Assembly (NCBI GenBank): GCA_017881025.1 | Contig: JADGRJ010000011.1 | Coordinates: 1 to 35,566, forward strand | DNA length: 35,566 nucleotides | Direction of reading: 5' to 3' | DNA from: Rhizobacter sp. | GTDB lineage: Bacteria > Pseudomonadota > Gammaproteobacteria > Burkholderiales > Burkholderiaceae_C | Shown here: positions 1 to 9,515 of the stretch, one piece after another | Layout of the letters: every line of letters begins with the position of its first letter | Numbering within the stretch: position 1 is the first letter of the stretch | Translations under genes and position numbers: made by a program | Notes under the pieces: model-generated | Told to the model about the DNA's origin: nothing | The model's input: the letters and a program-made list of their open reading frames with translations, nothing else | The model's database searches: none

Positions 1-308
1 ACAGCTGTCGTTCGTCATCCGGCCACCCTGCCCCCGGGCCAAAGCCTGGTGATGGCGACATCCGTCACTCGATGACCACCGAAGCGCGTCGACGCTGAGC
101 CGAAGAGCAGCCATTCGCGGTCGGCGGGAATTGGCCGTTGTCACGTGGTGATCCTGCGGGATGGCGTAAAGATGGCGGTTTCCGTGCTGCTGGGCAAGAT
201 CTGCATCGGGTAGCACCGAGAATTTGGATCTCGTCGCTCGCGTCCGTTGACACTTCCTACGTTTGTCTCACCCGCAGATCTGAGTTCAAGACACTACGGA
301 GAGCCTCT

Positions 309-1118
309 ATGGCACGCAAGAAAGATGGGAGCGACCAGACCGCACTGGTCACCGGTGCGTCATCGGGCATCGGTGAAGCGCTCGCCCGCCGCTTCGCCCA
401 GGGCGGCTACAACCTCGTACTGGTGGCGCGCAGCGGCGACAAGCTGAAGAGCCTGGCCGCCACGCTGTCGGCCGCGCATGGCGTCAAGACCTGGGTGGCG
501 GCGAGCGATCTTTCGCAGCTCGACGCCGCGAAGAAGCTGGCCGCGTCGATGAAGCGGGCCCGGCGACCGATCGATGTTCTGGTCAACAACGCCGGCGTGC
601 TCGCGCATGGTTCGTTCGTAGACATGCCTGCGGGGAGGCATCGGCAGCTGATCGACTTGAACGTCGCCGGCCTGACGGCGATGCTGGCCCACTTTCTGCC
701 CCCGATGGTGGCGCGCGGCCGGGGACGCGTGCTCAACGTGGCGTCGATCGCTGCCTTCGAGCCGGTGCCGTCTCTGGCGACCTATGCCGCCACCAAGGCC
801 TACGTGCTGTCGCTCACGGAATCGCTGTCTGAGGAGCTCAAGGGCACCGGCGTGTCGATCACCGCGCTGTGCCCGGGCATTACCGCGACGCACATGCTCG
901 ACTCGGCCCGGCGAGCCAGCAAGGAATTGACGAAGCTGCCGGGCTTCGTGGTCGGCAGCGCCGAGGCGGTGGCCGACGAAGGCTTCGAGGCATGCGTGCG
1001 CGGCGAGGTGATCCGCGTGCCCGGCGCGTTGAACCTGGCCGCGATCCTCGCCGCGCGTGCCACGCCGAAGTGGCTGCTGCGACGCGTGAGCGGCGCCGTG
1101 ATCCGCCGCATGAAGTGA
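309..1118 (+). CDS. SDR family NAD(P)-dependent oxidoreductase
   Basis: TGASSGIGEALARRF nucleotide-binding motif, NNAG motif and YAATK active site. The ATG at 309 (MARKKDGSDQ) is preferred over the ORF start at 138 because the upstream translation is not SDR-like. Confidence 0.93.
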   Translation: MARKKDGSDQTALVTGASSGIGEALARRFAQGGYNLVLVARSGDKLKSLAATLSAAHGVKTWVAASDLSQLDAAKKLAASMKRARRPIDVLVNNAGVLAHGSFVDMPAGRHRQLIDLNVAGLTAMLAHFLPPMVARGRGRVLNVASIAAFEPVPSLATYAATKAYVLSLTESLSEELKGTGVSITALCPGITATHMLDSARRASKELTKLPGFVVGSAEAVADEGFEACVRGEVIRVPGALNLAAILAARATPKWLLRRVSGAVIRRMK

Positions 1119-1156
1119 CGAGCGACGGCTGTAGCGCCGCGGTCTTCCAGCGCGCC

Positions 1157-4100
1157 CTAGCGCGCCGCAGCGATCCGCACGGTTTCGTCGAGCAGGCGGC
1201 CGTGACGGGCGGCCAGCGCCGCATGCTGCGCCAGCGCGGCGCGGGCCGCCTCGACGAGCTCGCGTGCAGGCCCGGGCCGTCCGAGCTCGGCCAAGGCGCG
1301 CGCGCGAAGGAGGCGCGTGTCGGCCAGGGTCGGGCTCGCGGCGTCGTACTGCGCGGCCTGCACCGGCAGGGCCAGCTGCAGGTAGCGCTCCGCTTCAGCG
1401 GCGTCTTGCCGGGCCAGCGCCGCGCGCGCGCGCACGACCTGCGCCTGCGCGGCGACGAGGGCGAGCGGCCGCTGCAGCTGGCGTGAATCGATCGCCGCCA
1501 GGGTCGCGGCGGCCATGGCGTCCGCGTTGGCCGAGTCGTTGCACTCGGCGCGCAGCTCGGCCTCGCTGAGGGCGGCGCGGAACTCGCTCTGGGTCGCGTA
1601 GGCGCGCGCCGTCGACATCGGTCCGAGCCGGGCGAGCGCTTCGCCGCAACGGCCGTGCGCCGCCTCGAGCTGCGCCCCCACGCTGCGTGCCAAGGCCCGC
1701 GTCTCGGCCGCCGCGCCGGCGGCCGCGCTGTCGAGGTATTGCTGCACCGTGGCCATGTGCTCCGACGCGCGCGCCGCATCGCCGCGCTCGATGGCGGCGT
1801 TCGCCGCGGCGAGCGCGACTTCCGCGGTCGTGCGGCTGACCGGGTTGGCGGCCTTCTCGGCCGCGGCCGCGGCCTCGAGGTGCTGGCCCGCTGCGTCTAT
1901 CAGGCCGTATTGCGCTTCGATGTTGCCCATCACGGACTGGACGTTGCGCAGCCACCGCTGCTGCTGCTCCGCCGGCGCGGAGCGGAGCGCGGTTTCGTTC
2001 TCGCGCGCCACCTTCAAGGCATCGGGCAGGCGCGACATCGCCGCCAACCCGGCGGCGTAGCTCCCGCGAAAGACGACGGTGGTCGCGTGGTACGGCCCGT
2101 TGATGCGTTGCGAGGCCTCGACAGCGCGGCGCGAACTTGCCTCGGCGAGGTCGAACTCGAGCCGCATCTCCTGGATGCGGCCCAGGTTCGCATAGGTCGC
2201 CGTGATCAGCGGATTGGCCAGATCGCCGGCCGCCTCGTAGTTGGCGACGGCGCGCTGGTAGGTGGCCTCGGCGTCGGCCAGGCGGCCGCGGAAGTACATG
2301 ACCATGCCGAGCCGCGTCTGGGCCAGGCCGTAGTGGATGTCGGTCGGCGTCGCGGCGAAGACCTGCAGCGCCGCGCGCGCATGGCGTTCGGCGGCGTCGA
2401 GGTCGGTGCCGTTGAGCAGCTCGGAGAGCGTGATCTGCAGCGTCCCGTACTCGATCGACGAGTGCTCCTTGCGCGCGTCGTAGATGCGCTCGGCGCGGTG
2501 CGCGACCTGGAGGCCTTCCGTCTTGTCCTCGAGCTTGAGGAGAACGGCCAGCGAGGCGTACGCGGCCGCCGTCTCGATGGCATCGGGACCGTGGAGCGAT
2601 TCGCTCAGCGCGACCTGCTTGCGCAGGAACTTGAGCTGCGCCTCCGGCATCACCAGCTCGCCGTAGATCGAAGCGAGCGCCTTGGTCACCTCGAGCTGGC
2701 TCGCCGGTTGCGCCGCGAGCGCCCCGTCGAGCCGTTGGGCGCCGCGGTCGAGCAGCTCGCGCGCCGTCAACTTCTGGGCGGCGAGCGGGCCGGCCTGGCC
2801 GACCGTGTTGCTCGCGAACAGGTCGATCAGGAAGCCCTGCACGGCCTTGGCGCGCTCGGCCTGCTGGCGTGCCTGCGCGGCTTCGGCCAGCGCGCGCGTG
2901 CGCTGGTTCTGCGCCTCGGCCGATGCGAGCCGGGCTTCGTTGGCAGAACGGCTGGCGCGCTCGGACTCGCGCTCGGCGCGCGCGGCCTGCTCGCGTGCGC
3001 GCGACGCCTGGCTCAGCGCCTCGGCTGCCTGGGCATCGGCACGCGCGGCCTGCGCGACCGTCTGGCTCTGGAAGGCGATGGCCTCTCCTTCGGCCTGGCG
3101 CGCACGGTTCGCTTCGCCGAGCGCGAGGTCGCGCTGGCGGCTGGCCTCGGCGCCCATCCACAACGTCGCGGCCAAACCGACGGCGAGCGCCGCGACCACC
3201 GCCGTCGCCGCAGCGACGGCGATCCGGTTGCGGCGCACGAACTTGGCCGCGCGATGGGCGAGCGTCCCCGGCTGCGCGGCGACAGGGCGGTCGTCGAGGT
3301 GGCGCTGCAGGTCGTCGGCGAACGCGGCGACGTTCGCGTAGCGCTCGGCCGGCAGCGGCGCCAGCGCCTTGTCCAGGATGTTGTCGAGATCGCCGCGCAG
3401 CGCCCGGCGCTCGCCCGGCGCGCGCTCGCTCGCCGGCTTGTAGCGGCCGTCGCTCGCGGCGCGCAGGTACTCGATCGAATGGCTGCCGGCCGGGAGCCCG
3501 CTCGGATGCGCCTGCGCGAGCAATTCGTAGAGCACGATGCCGAGCGCGAACACGTCGGTCGCCATGCCGAGCACGCCGCCTTCGAACTGCTCGGGCGCCG
3601 CGTACTGCGGCGTCAGGGCGAGCGCGCCGGCCCGCGTCAGCGCGGTCTCCGCCGCGTCGTCCTGGCCCGGCAGCAGGCGGGCGATGCCGAAGTCGAGCAG
3701 CTTCGCGCGCCCACTCTCGTCGACCAGGATGTTGGAGGGCTTGAGGTCGCGATGGATGACCAGCTGGCCGTGCGCTGCGGCCACCGCCGCGAGCACCTGC
3801 TGGAACAGCTCGATCCTTTCGCGGATCGAGGGCGAACGCGCCGCGCACCAGTGATCGATGCGCTCGCCCTCGACCAGCTCGAGGATGAGGTAGGGCTGGC
3901 CCTTGGCGGTGATGCCGGCGTCGAGCAGCTGGGCGATGCTCGGATGGCGCAGGCGGGCGAGGATCGCGCCTTCGCGGCGGAACCGCTCCTGGCCGGCGGC
4001 GTCGAACAGGCCGGTCTTGAGCAACTTGACGGCGGCCGCCCCTTCGAAGCGGCCGTCGCTGCGCCGGGCGCGCCAGACACTGCCCATGCCGCCTTCGCCG

Positions 4101-4375
4101 ATCGGCTCGACCAGCGTCCACGGGCCGAGCACGTCGCCGGCGGCGGCCGTCGGCGCCAGCATCGCCAGCAGTGCCGGCGCCACCGACTTGCTCAGGAAGC
4201 CGGCGCGCGAGGCGTCGTCGCCGGCCGACAGCAGCGCGCGCAGCTCGCGCGCCGTGTCGGGATCGTTGGCGGCGATATCGTCGAGCCGGCGCGCGCGCTC
4301 GAGCGGCGCCAGGGTGAGCAGTTCGTCGAGGCGCGGCTCGAGGCGGGCCCAGAGATCGGGACGCATCGCACTCAT
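1157..4375 (-). CDS. Serine/threonine protein kinase with TM segment, long Ala/Arg/Glu/Gln coiled-coil and C-terminal TPR-like region
   Basis: GEGGMGSVW glycine loop, AAVKLLK, HRDLKPSNILV catalytic loop, DFGIARLL, APEQ. Followed by hydrophobic segment AVAAATAVVAALAVGLAATLW, then coiled coil and TPR-like helices. Confidence 0.95.
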   Translation of the reverse strand: MSAMRPDLWARLEPRLDELLTLAPLERARRLDDIAANDPDTARELRALLSAGDDASRAGFLSKSVAPALLAMLAPTAAAGDVLGPWTLVEPIGEGGMGSVWRARRSDGRFEGAAAVKLLKTGLFDAAGQERFRREGAILARLRHPSIAQLLDAGITAKGQPYLILELVEGERIDHWCAARSPSIRERIELFQQVLAAVAAAHGQLVIHRDLKPSNILVDESGRAKLLDFGIARLLPGQDDAAETALTRAGALALTPQYAAPEQFEGGVLGMATDVFALGIVLYELLAQAHPSGLPAGSHSIEYLRAASDGRYKPASERAPGERRALRGDLDNILDKALAPLPAERYANVAAFADDLQRHLDDRPVAAQPGTLAHRAAKFVRRNRIAVAAATAVVAALAVGLAATLWMGAEASRQRDLALGEANRARQAEGEAIAFQSQTVAQAARADAQAAEALSQASRAREQAARAERESERASRSANEARLASAEAQNQRTRALAEAAQARQQAERAKAVQGFLIDLFASNTVGQAGPLAAQKLTARELLDRGAQRLDGALAAQPASQLEVTKALASIYGELVMPEAQLKFLRKQVALSESLHGPDAIETAAAYASLAVLLKLEDKTEGLQVAHRAERIYDARKEHSSIEYGTLQITLSELLNGTDLDAAERHARAALQVFAATPTDIHYGLAQTRLGMVMYFRGRLADAEATYQRAVANYEAAGDLANPLITATYANLGRIQEMRLEFDLAEASSRRAVEASQRINGPYHATTVVFRGSYAAGLAAMSRLPDALKVARENETALRSAPAEQQQRWLRNVQSVMGNIEAQYGLIDAAGQHLEAAAAAEKAANPVSRTTAEVALAAANAAIERGDAARASEHMATVQQYLDSAAAGAAAETRALARSVGAQLEAAHGRCGEALARLGPMSTARAYATQSEFRAALSEAELRAECNDSANADAMAAATLAAIDSRQLQRPLALVAAQAQVVRARAALARQDAAEAERYLQLALPVQAAQYDAASPTLADTRLLRARALAELGRPGPARELVEAARAALAQHAALAARHGRLLDETVRIAAAR

Positions 4376-4606
4376 GGACGCATCCTACCCAAGCGCGCGG
4401 GGGGTCGACTTTCTCGACGAGGGCCCACCGCTTGCATGCCGCGCCGCTGCATTGTTGTCGCATGCCATCGCGTCGCGCAGGCTCGGGCCGATGGCTTACC
4501 GCCGATGGTCCGTCGACCCGCCCTTCGCCCCGCCTGCGCCGGGGATGCAAGGGCTGCTCGCATGAGAGTCTGGCACCGAACGACAGAGGGGTCTTGCATC
4601 AGGCAG

Positions 4607-5458
4607 ATGCGCGTGGCCATCTTCGTGCTGGCGACGTTGCTCGGCGCCTGCACGTCGCCCGGCCCTCGCGGCGGCTGGGACCATCGGCTGCGGGGTGATG
4701 CCTTGGTCCTGCTCGGAGAAGTCCATGACAACGCGCAGCAGCACCGACTCCGGTTGGCGGTCTTGCAGCGCGCGTTCGCAGCAGGATGGCGCCCGGCGAT
4801 CGCGATGGAACAGTTCGACCAGGAGCGTCAAGCCGACATCGATCGCGGACGTCGCGAACGACCGGGCGATGCCCAGCACTTGATCGATGTTGCAGCGCCG
4901 TCTGGAACTCGCGCCGGGGGAGGTTGGAACTGGGATTTCTATCGACCGTTCATCGAACTGGCACTGCGCTACGACGTGCCGTTGATCGCCGCCAACCTGT
5001 CGAACGCCGATGCCACCAGGATCGTGCACGGAGGGTATTCGGCGGTCTTTGGCGAGGCGCGGATCGCGGCTCTCGGACTGAGCGTTCCGGTCGCGGCCGA
5101 GGTCCAGTCGGCCCAGGAGCAAGAGATCGACACCGGCCACTGCCACGCGCTGCCGCCATCGATGTGGCCGCGCCTGGCGCGAGCCCAGTTCGCTCGCGAC
5201 GCCGTCATGGCCGACGTGCTGCGCCAGGGCGCCCGGGGCGGGGGCGTTGTCCTGCTGGCGGGCAATGGACACGTACGCCACGACATCGGCGTGCCGCGTT
5301 GGCTCGGCACCATGCAGAACCGGGCATTCGCCGTCGGCTACCTCGAGATCGCCGACGATTCGACGCCCGTCGCGGTCTTCGATGCGGTAGTGCGAACCGC
5401 AGTGGCCGAACGCGCCGATCCTTGTGCAGAATTCGAGAGGCGTCGACTTCGACGCTGA
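4607..5458 (+). CDS. ChaN-family (haem-binding uptake, Tiki-like) lipoprotein
   Basis: Lipobox FVLATLLGAC; LVLLGEVHDNAQQHRLRL; AIAMEQFDQERQADID; NWDFYRPFIELALRYDVPLIAANLS; VVLLAGNGHVRHDIGVPRWL. These are hallmarks of the ChaN family. Confidence 0.9.
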   Translation: MRVAIFVLATLLGACTSPGPRGGWDHRLRGDALVLLGEVHDNAQQHRLRLAVLQRAFAAGWRPAIAMEQFDQERQADIDRGRRERPGDAQHLIDVAAPSGTRAGGGWNWDFYRPFIELALRYDVPLIAANLSNADATRIVHGGYSAVFGEARIAALGLSVPVAAEVQSAQEQEIDTGHCHALPPSMWPRLARAQFARDAVMADVLRQGARGGGVVLLAGNGHVRHDIGVPRWLGTMQNRAFAVGYLEIADDSTPVAVFDAVVRTAVAERADPCAEFERRRLRR

Positions 5459-5480
5459 CGGACTCCCTGAAGGATCGCTA

Positions 5481-5903
5481 ATGGTCCAGTCCACCGAAAA
5501 GCAAAGACATTCGAACGACGCGGGCAAGCTGCTTCTGAGGCTTACCCTGGGTGGACTGCTTCTTTTCCACGGCATCGCGAAGCTTGATCGCGGAATCGAT
5601 TCAATTGCGAACGGACTGATCAACGTCGGGCTTCCTGGCGCCATCGCATACCTTGTGTACGTGGGAGAGGTCGTCGCACCCATTCTCCTCATCGTTGGCC
5701 TTCTGACTCGGCCGGCTGCGCTGGTTGTGGTGATCAACATGCTTGTTGCAATCGCCTTCGCCCATGCAAGCCAATTGCTGTCGATATCCAGGTCCGGCGG
5801 CTACGGTCTGGAACTGCAGGCCTTCTACCTCCTTACCGCCGGTGTCGTTGCCCTGATCGGCGCTGGCCGTTACAGCATGGGTGGAAAAGGTCGCTGGAAC
5901 TGA
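5481..5903 (+). CDS. DoxX family membrane protein
   Basis: LLLRLTLGGLLLFHGIAKL, YVGEVVAPILLIVGLLTRPAALVV, four hydrophobic segments; typical DoxX length. Confidence 0.88.
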   Translation: MVQSTEKQRHSNDAGKLLLRLTLGGLLLFHGIAKLDRGIDSIANGLINVGLPGAIAYLVYVGEVVAPILLIVGLLTRPAALVVVINMLVAIAFAHASQLLSISRSGGYGLELQAFYLLTAGVVALIGAGRYSMGGKGRWN

Positions 5904-6125
5904 CGAATCCCCGCTTGACTTCATGGCGCGTCGGACGCGGCCAGGTCGTCAAGCGCAGTTCGTTCGATGTGAACGGTGGCCATCGGCAAGCGTACGGGTT
6001 CGAGAACTGGTCCGACACGTGCGATGGCAGATCCTCCTCGCCCGCGACTGCCGCGCTCTTGGAATAAACACCGACCGCCACGCGTCCATCGAAGTGCCCC
6101 TCAACCCGCTCATCAAGAGGTCTTC

Positions 6126-6497
6126 ATGAAGTTCCGTCTGCTTCCCGTCATCGCCGTCAGCCTGGCCGCCTTTGCCGCATCGGCCAACGCCGAGCCCGCC
6201 GCCAAAATGGCGGGCGGCATGCTCGTCAACACCAGCGGCATGACGCTTTACACCTTCGACAACGACGCTGCCGGCAGCGGCAAGAGCAAGTGCAACGGAC
6301 CTTGCGCCGCTCTGTGGCCGCCGGCGATGGCGGCGGCAGATGCCAAGCCCGAAGGCGACATGACCATCATCACCCGCGACGACGGCACCAAGCAGTGGGC
6401 CTACAAGGGAAAGCCGGTCTATCTGTACTCCGCCGACAAGAAGGCTGGCGACATGACCGGCGACAAGTTCAAGGACGTGTGGCACGTCATCAAGTGA
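6126..6497 (+). CDS. Secreted COG4315-type repeat protein
   Basis: Signal peptide MKFRLLPVIAVSLAAFAASANA; GMTLYTFDNDAAGSGKSKCNGPCAALWPP and KPVYLYSADKKAGDMTGD repeats. Confidence 0.88.
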   Translation: MKFRLLPVIAVSLAAFAASANAEPAAKMAGGMLVNTSGMTLYTFDNDAAGSGKSKCNGPCAALWPPAMAAADAKPEGDMTIITRDDGTKQWAYKGKPVYLYSADKKAGDMTGDKFKDVWHVIK

Positions 6498-6530
6498 CCG
6501 GGGTGCATCGGCTCTGCTGAACGTCGCTGC

Positions 6531-7085
6531 ATGCGCGCCCAGGACGAAGCCGACATCGTCGCCTGCATCCCCAGCCTGCGCCGCTACGCGCGCGGGCTGG
6601 TGTCGGACCGCGACCGCGCCGACGATCTGGTGCAAGACACCCTGGAGAGAGCCTGGTCGCGGTTCTCGATGTGGCAACGGCGTGGCGAGATCCGGGCCTG
6701 GATGTTCGGCATCATGCACAACCACTTCGTCGACCGCTTGCGCGCGCAGCGCAGCCGGCCCGAAGACAGTGCCGGCGACGATCTGCCCGAGCAGCCGCAA
6801 CGACCGCTGCAGACCGACGCCCTTGAAGTGCGCGATCTCGACCGGCTGCTGCAACGCCTCCCGCCCGAGCAGCGCGAGGTGCTGCTTCTCGTCGGCGTCG
6901 AGGAGCTCGGCTACCAGGAGGTCGCCCTGACGCTCGGCGTGCCGGTTGGTACGGTGATGTCGCGGCTGTCACGCGGCCGGGCGAAGCTGCGAGCCGAGAT
7001 GATCGGGCGAGAGGCGCCCGGCAACGAGCCCCCGGGCCAGGAGACGGTCGGCCCATCGGCCGGCAGGATTCAACGCGTGAAATGA
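6531..7085 (+). CDS. ECF-type RNA polymerase sigma factor
   Basis: Sigma region 2 (RADDLVQDTLERAWSRFSMW) and region 4 (LPPEQREVLLLVGVEELGYQEVALTLGVPVGTVMSRLSRGRAKLR). Confidence 0.94.
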   Translation: MRAQDEADIVACIPSLRRYARGLVSDRDRADDLVQDTLERAWSRFSMWQRRGEIRAWMFGIMHNHFVDRLRAQRSRPEDSAGDDLPEQPQRPLQTDALEVRDLDRLLQRLPPEQREVLLLVGVEELGYQEVALTLGVPVGTVMSRLSRGRAKLRAEMIGREAPGNEPPGQETVGPSAGRIQRVK

Positions 7086-7939
7086 CCATGGCCGACCACA
7101 AACCCGCCGCGGCCGGCAATGGGAGCAACCCGTCGCCGATCACCGAAGCCGATCTTCATGCCTATGTCGATCGCCAGATCTCGCCCGCACGGCTGGCGCT
7201 GGTCGAGCGGTTTCTTGCCGTGCATCCGGAGGAGCGCGCGCGGACGCGCGACTGGCAGCAGCAGAACGAGATGATGCGTGGCCTGCTGAACCCGGTGCTC
7301 AGCGAGCCCGTGCCACTGGGCCTGCCGCTGAAACCGACGGTGGTGCTCTGGCCGTGGCGCGGCTTGGCGGCGGGCGTGCTGATCGCAGTCGTCAGCGCGA
7401 GCTCGGCGTGGTCGCTGCGCGGCGCGTTGGATGCCGACGCGGCACGTCTAGCCTTTGCGAATCCCTCCACCGCGCACTTTGGAACGGCCGCCGCCAAGGA
7501 GAGCGAGCTGAGCGGCTTCGCGCAGCGCGCCGCCATCGCCCACGTCGTATACAGCCCCGACATGCGGCGGCCCGTGGAGGTCGGCGCCGACCAGGAGCAA
7601 GCGCTCGTGACATGGCTGACCAAGCGGATGGGAACCGCCGTGCGCCCGCCGTCGCTGGCCTCCCTGGGCTATGAGCTGATCGGTGGCCGTCTGCTGCCCG
7701 GCGAGAAGGGGCCGGTCGCGCAGTTCATGTACGGTGCGCCCGGCGGACAGCGGCTCACGCTGTACGTGACGCGCGAAGTCGCCGGCCAAGATACGTCGTT
7801 CAAGTACGGCAAGGACGGACCGGTGAACGTGTTCTATTGGGTCGAAGATCACTTCGGCTATGCCATCTCGGCCGGCGCCGATCGCGACGAGCTCATGAAG
7901 GTGTCCCAAGAGGTCTACCGGCAGTTGAAGCCCAGATAG
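7082..7939 (+). CDS. Anti-sigma factor (membrane-anchored)
   Basis: ATGA overlap with the ECF sigma gene; ITEADLHAYVDRQISPARLALVERFLAVHPE N-terminus typical of anti-sigma proteins; single TM segment WRGLAAGVLIAVVSASSAW. Confidence 0.88.
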   Translation: MTMADHKPAAAGNGSNPSPITEADLHAYVDRQISPARLALVERFLAVHPEERARTRDWQQQNEMMRGLLNPVLSEPVPLGLPLKPTVVLWPWRGLAAGVLIAVVSASSAWSLRGALDADAARLAFANPSTAHFGTAAAKESELSGFAQRAAIAHVVYSPDMRRPVEVGADQEQALVTWLTKRMGTAVRPPSLASLGYELIGGRLLPGEKGPVAQFMYGAPGGQRLTLYVTREVAGQDTSFKYGKDGPVNVFYWVEDHFGYAISAGADRDELMKVSQEVYRQLKPR

Positions 7940-8037
7940 GTGGCGCCAGCCGGGAGAGCGGAAGTGGACCCCAGATGCCGAGCAGGGGCTCCTGCATCGG
8001 CTCGCGCGTCATATCCTTGCTGCAGGGCTGCGATCCA

Positions 8038-9138
8038 TCAGGGTTTGAAGACAAAGCCGGGCTTGATCGCCACGTCGTTAGGGATCGGCGGCAGGTCCGA
8101 GAACAACTCGGGCTTGTCCTTCATCACCTTCAGGATGTGCTTCGGCTCGATGTGCTTGTTGACATCGAAGGTCGACTTCAGGATGCCGAGCCGGTTCAGC
8201 CGGTCCTGCGCCGCCCACAGCGCGCGGTAGTTGTTCGCCGACAGGCGTCGGTCGTTCTGCTGGATGTTGAATTGCATCGCGGCCTCGGCCACGTCCTGCT
8301 TCAGCCCGGGGATCCAGCGCGTCGCGACCTGGGCCGCGAGCTTCGGATTGGCGCGCATCCACTTGTCGGCCTCCGAGACCGCAGCGAGGAATTTCTCGAT
8401 CGTCTCGCCGTTCTTCTCGACCCAGCCGCGCGTCGCGACGTTGAAGCCGAGATAGGAGATCACATCGCCACCGCGGACCACCAGATACGCGCCCGGCACG
8501 TCCTTCTGCGCGACGATCGGCCACGGATCCCAGCCGGAGAAGGCGTCGATGCCCTTGGACAGCAACGCCACCGTCATGTCGGGCGGAGGCGTGTTGACCA
8601 GCGTCACATCGGCCGGCGTGAGCCCGGCCTTTTCGATCAGGGCGAGCGCATACAGGTGATTGATCGTGCCGAACGACGCGGCGATCTTCTTGCCCTTCAA
8701 GGTCGCGAGGTTGTTCTTGTCGATGCCCGAGCCCTCGCGTGCGACCAGCGCCACCGTCGCGTCGGAGCCCAGCTTGGTGGCGTTGCCGCTGTAGTTGCCG
8801 AGCGCCACCAGGTCCATGCCGCGGAGCACCGCGCCGATCATCGGCACGCCCACCTGCACGATGTCGCTTTCGCCGGCCTGCAGCGCGTTCAGCGCATCGA
8901 CACCGGTGGCATAGGGTCGCGCGACGGTCACGTCGAGCCCGTGTTTCTCGAAGAAGCCCCGCTCCAGCGCGATCGGCAGGCCGACCTGGTCGATGCCGGT
9001 CACCATGCCGGCCTTCAGCTTCACGAGCGTCTGCGCCTCGGCCGTCCCCGGCGCGGTGGCGGTGAAGGCCAGCGTCGCGAGCGCCAGCAGCGGCATGGCG
9101 ACGATGCGCCAGGGTCCTGGCAACTTGCATTTGTCCAT
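8038..9138 (-). CDS. ABC transporter substrate-binding protein, NitT/TauT/SsuA-like
   Basis: Signal peptide; LKAGMVTGIDQVGLPIALERGFFEKHGLDV; ALQAGESDIVQVG; downstream of ABC permease/ATPase genes on the same strand. Confidence 0.9.
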   Translation of the reverse strand: MDKCKLPGPWRIVAMPLLALATLAFTATAPGTAEAQTLVKLKAGMVTGIDQVGLPIALERGFFEKHGLDVTVARPYATGVDALNALQAGESDIVQVGVPMIGAVLRGMDLVALGNYSGNATKLGSDATVALVAREGSGIDKNNLATLKGKKIAASFGTINHLYALALIEKAGLTPADVTLVNTPPPDMTVALLSKGIDAFSGWDPWPIVAQKDVPGAYLVVRGGDVISYLGFNVATRGWVEKNGETIEKFLAAVSEADKWMRANPKLAAQVATRWIPGLKQDVAEAAMQFNIQQNDRRLSANNYRALWAAQDRLNRLGILKSTFDVNKHIEPKHILKVMKDKPELFSDLPPIPNDVAIKPGFVFKP

Positions 9139-9164
9139 CAAAGTCTCCTCGGGTAAGTGGTTCA

Positions 9165-9497
9165 TCATTCGGCGGACAAGGGCGCCACGCGCTTGACCCA
9201 ATACGGCTGGGCCACCGCGTTCAGTTTCGCAAAGCTGACGCCACGGACTTCGATCGTGTCGTCCTGCGTGCCGGACACGCGGCCATGCTGCTGAAAGGCC
9301 AGCACATGAAAGCGCTCCGGCGTGCATCGCAGGGTCACGAGCACGTTGACCTGGCCCCGCGCATTCGGCGTGAAGCCGGGCATCACCTTGGTCGGGGCCA
9401 CCAGCACGAGGCCGACCTTCCAGATCACGAGCGCGATGATCGCACCGATCACGATACGGCCTCGGGTGGAACGCACAGCGTCGCGGATCATTCCCAT
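9165..9497 (-). CDS. Small membrane-anchored hypothetical protein within ABC operon
   Basis: 110-aa ORF with N-terminal TM segment (RIVIGAIIALVIWKVGLVLV) between ATPase and substrate-binding protein genes, same strand, compact spacing. Confidence 0.7.
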   Translation of the reverse strand: MGMIRDAVRSTRGRIVIGAIIALVIWKVGLVLVAPTKVMPGFTPNARGQVNVLVTLRCTPERFHVLAFQQHGRVSGTQDDTIEVRGVSFAKLNAVAQPYWVKRVAPLSAE

Positions 9498-9515
9498 CTC
9501 GACCTCAAGCCCCCG

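Noticed and set aside
1-75. Possible end of a left-edge plus-strand CDS (...LPPGQSLVMATSVTR*)
   Set aside because: Too short to distinguish from chance reading frame.
1655-4560. N-terminal ~950 aa of the 1267-aa plus-strand ORF, and the 1051-aa minus-strand ORF 1395-4550
   Set aside because: Both are shadow frames of the Ser/Thr kinase gene caused by high GC; only the C-terminal part of the plus ORF (ChaN-like, 4607-5458) has family motifs.
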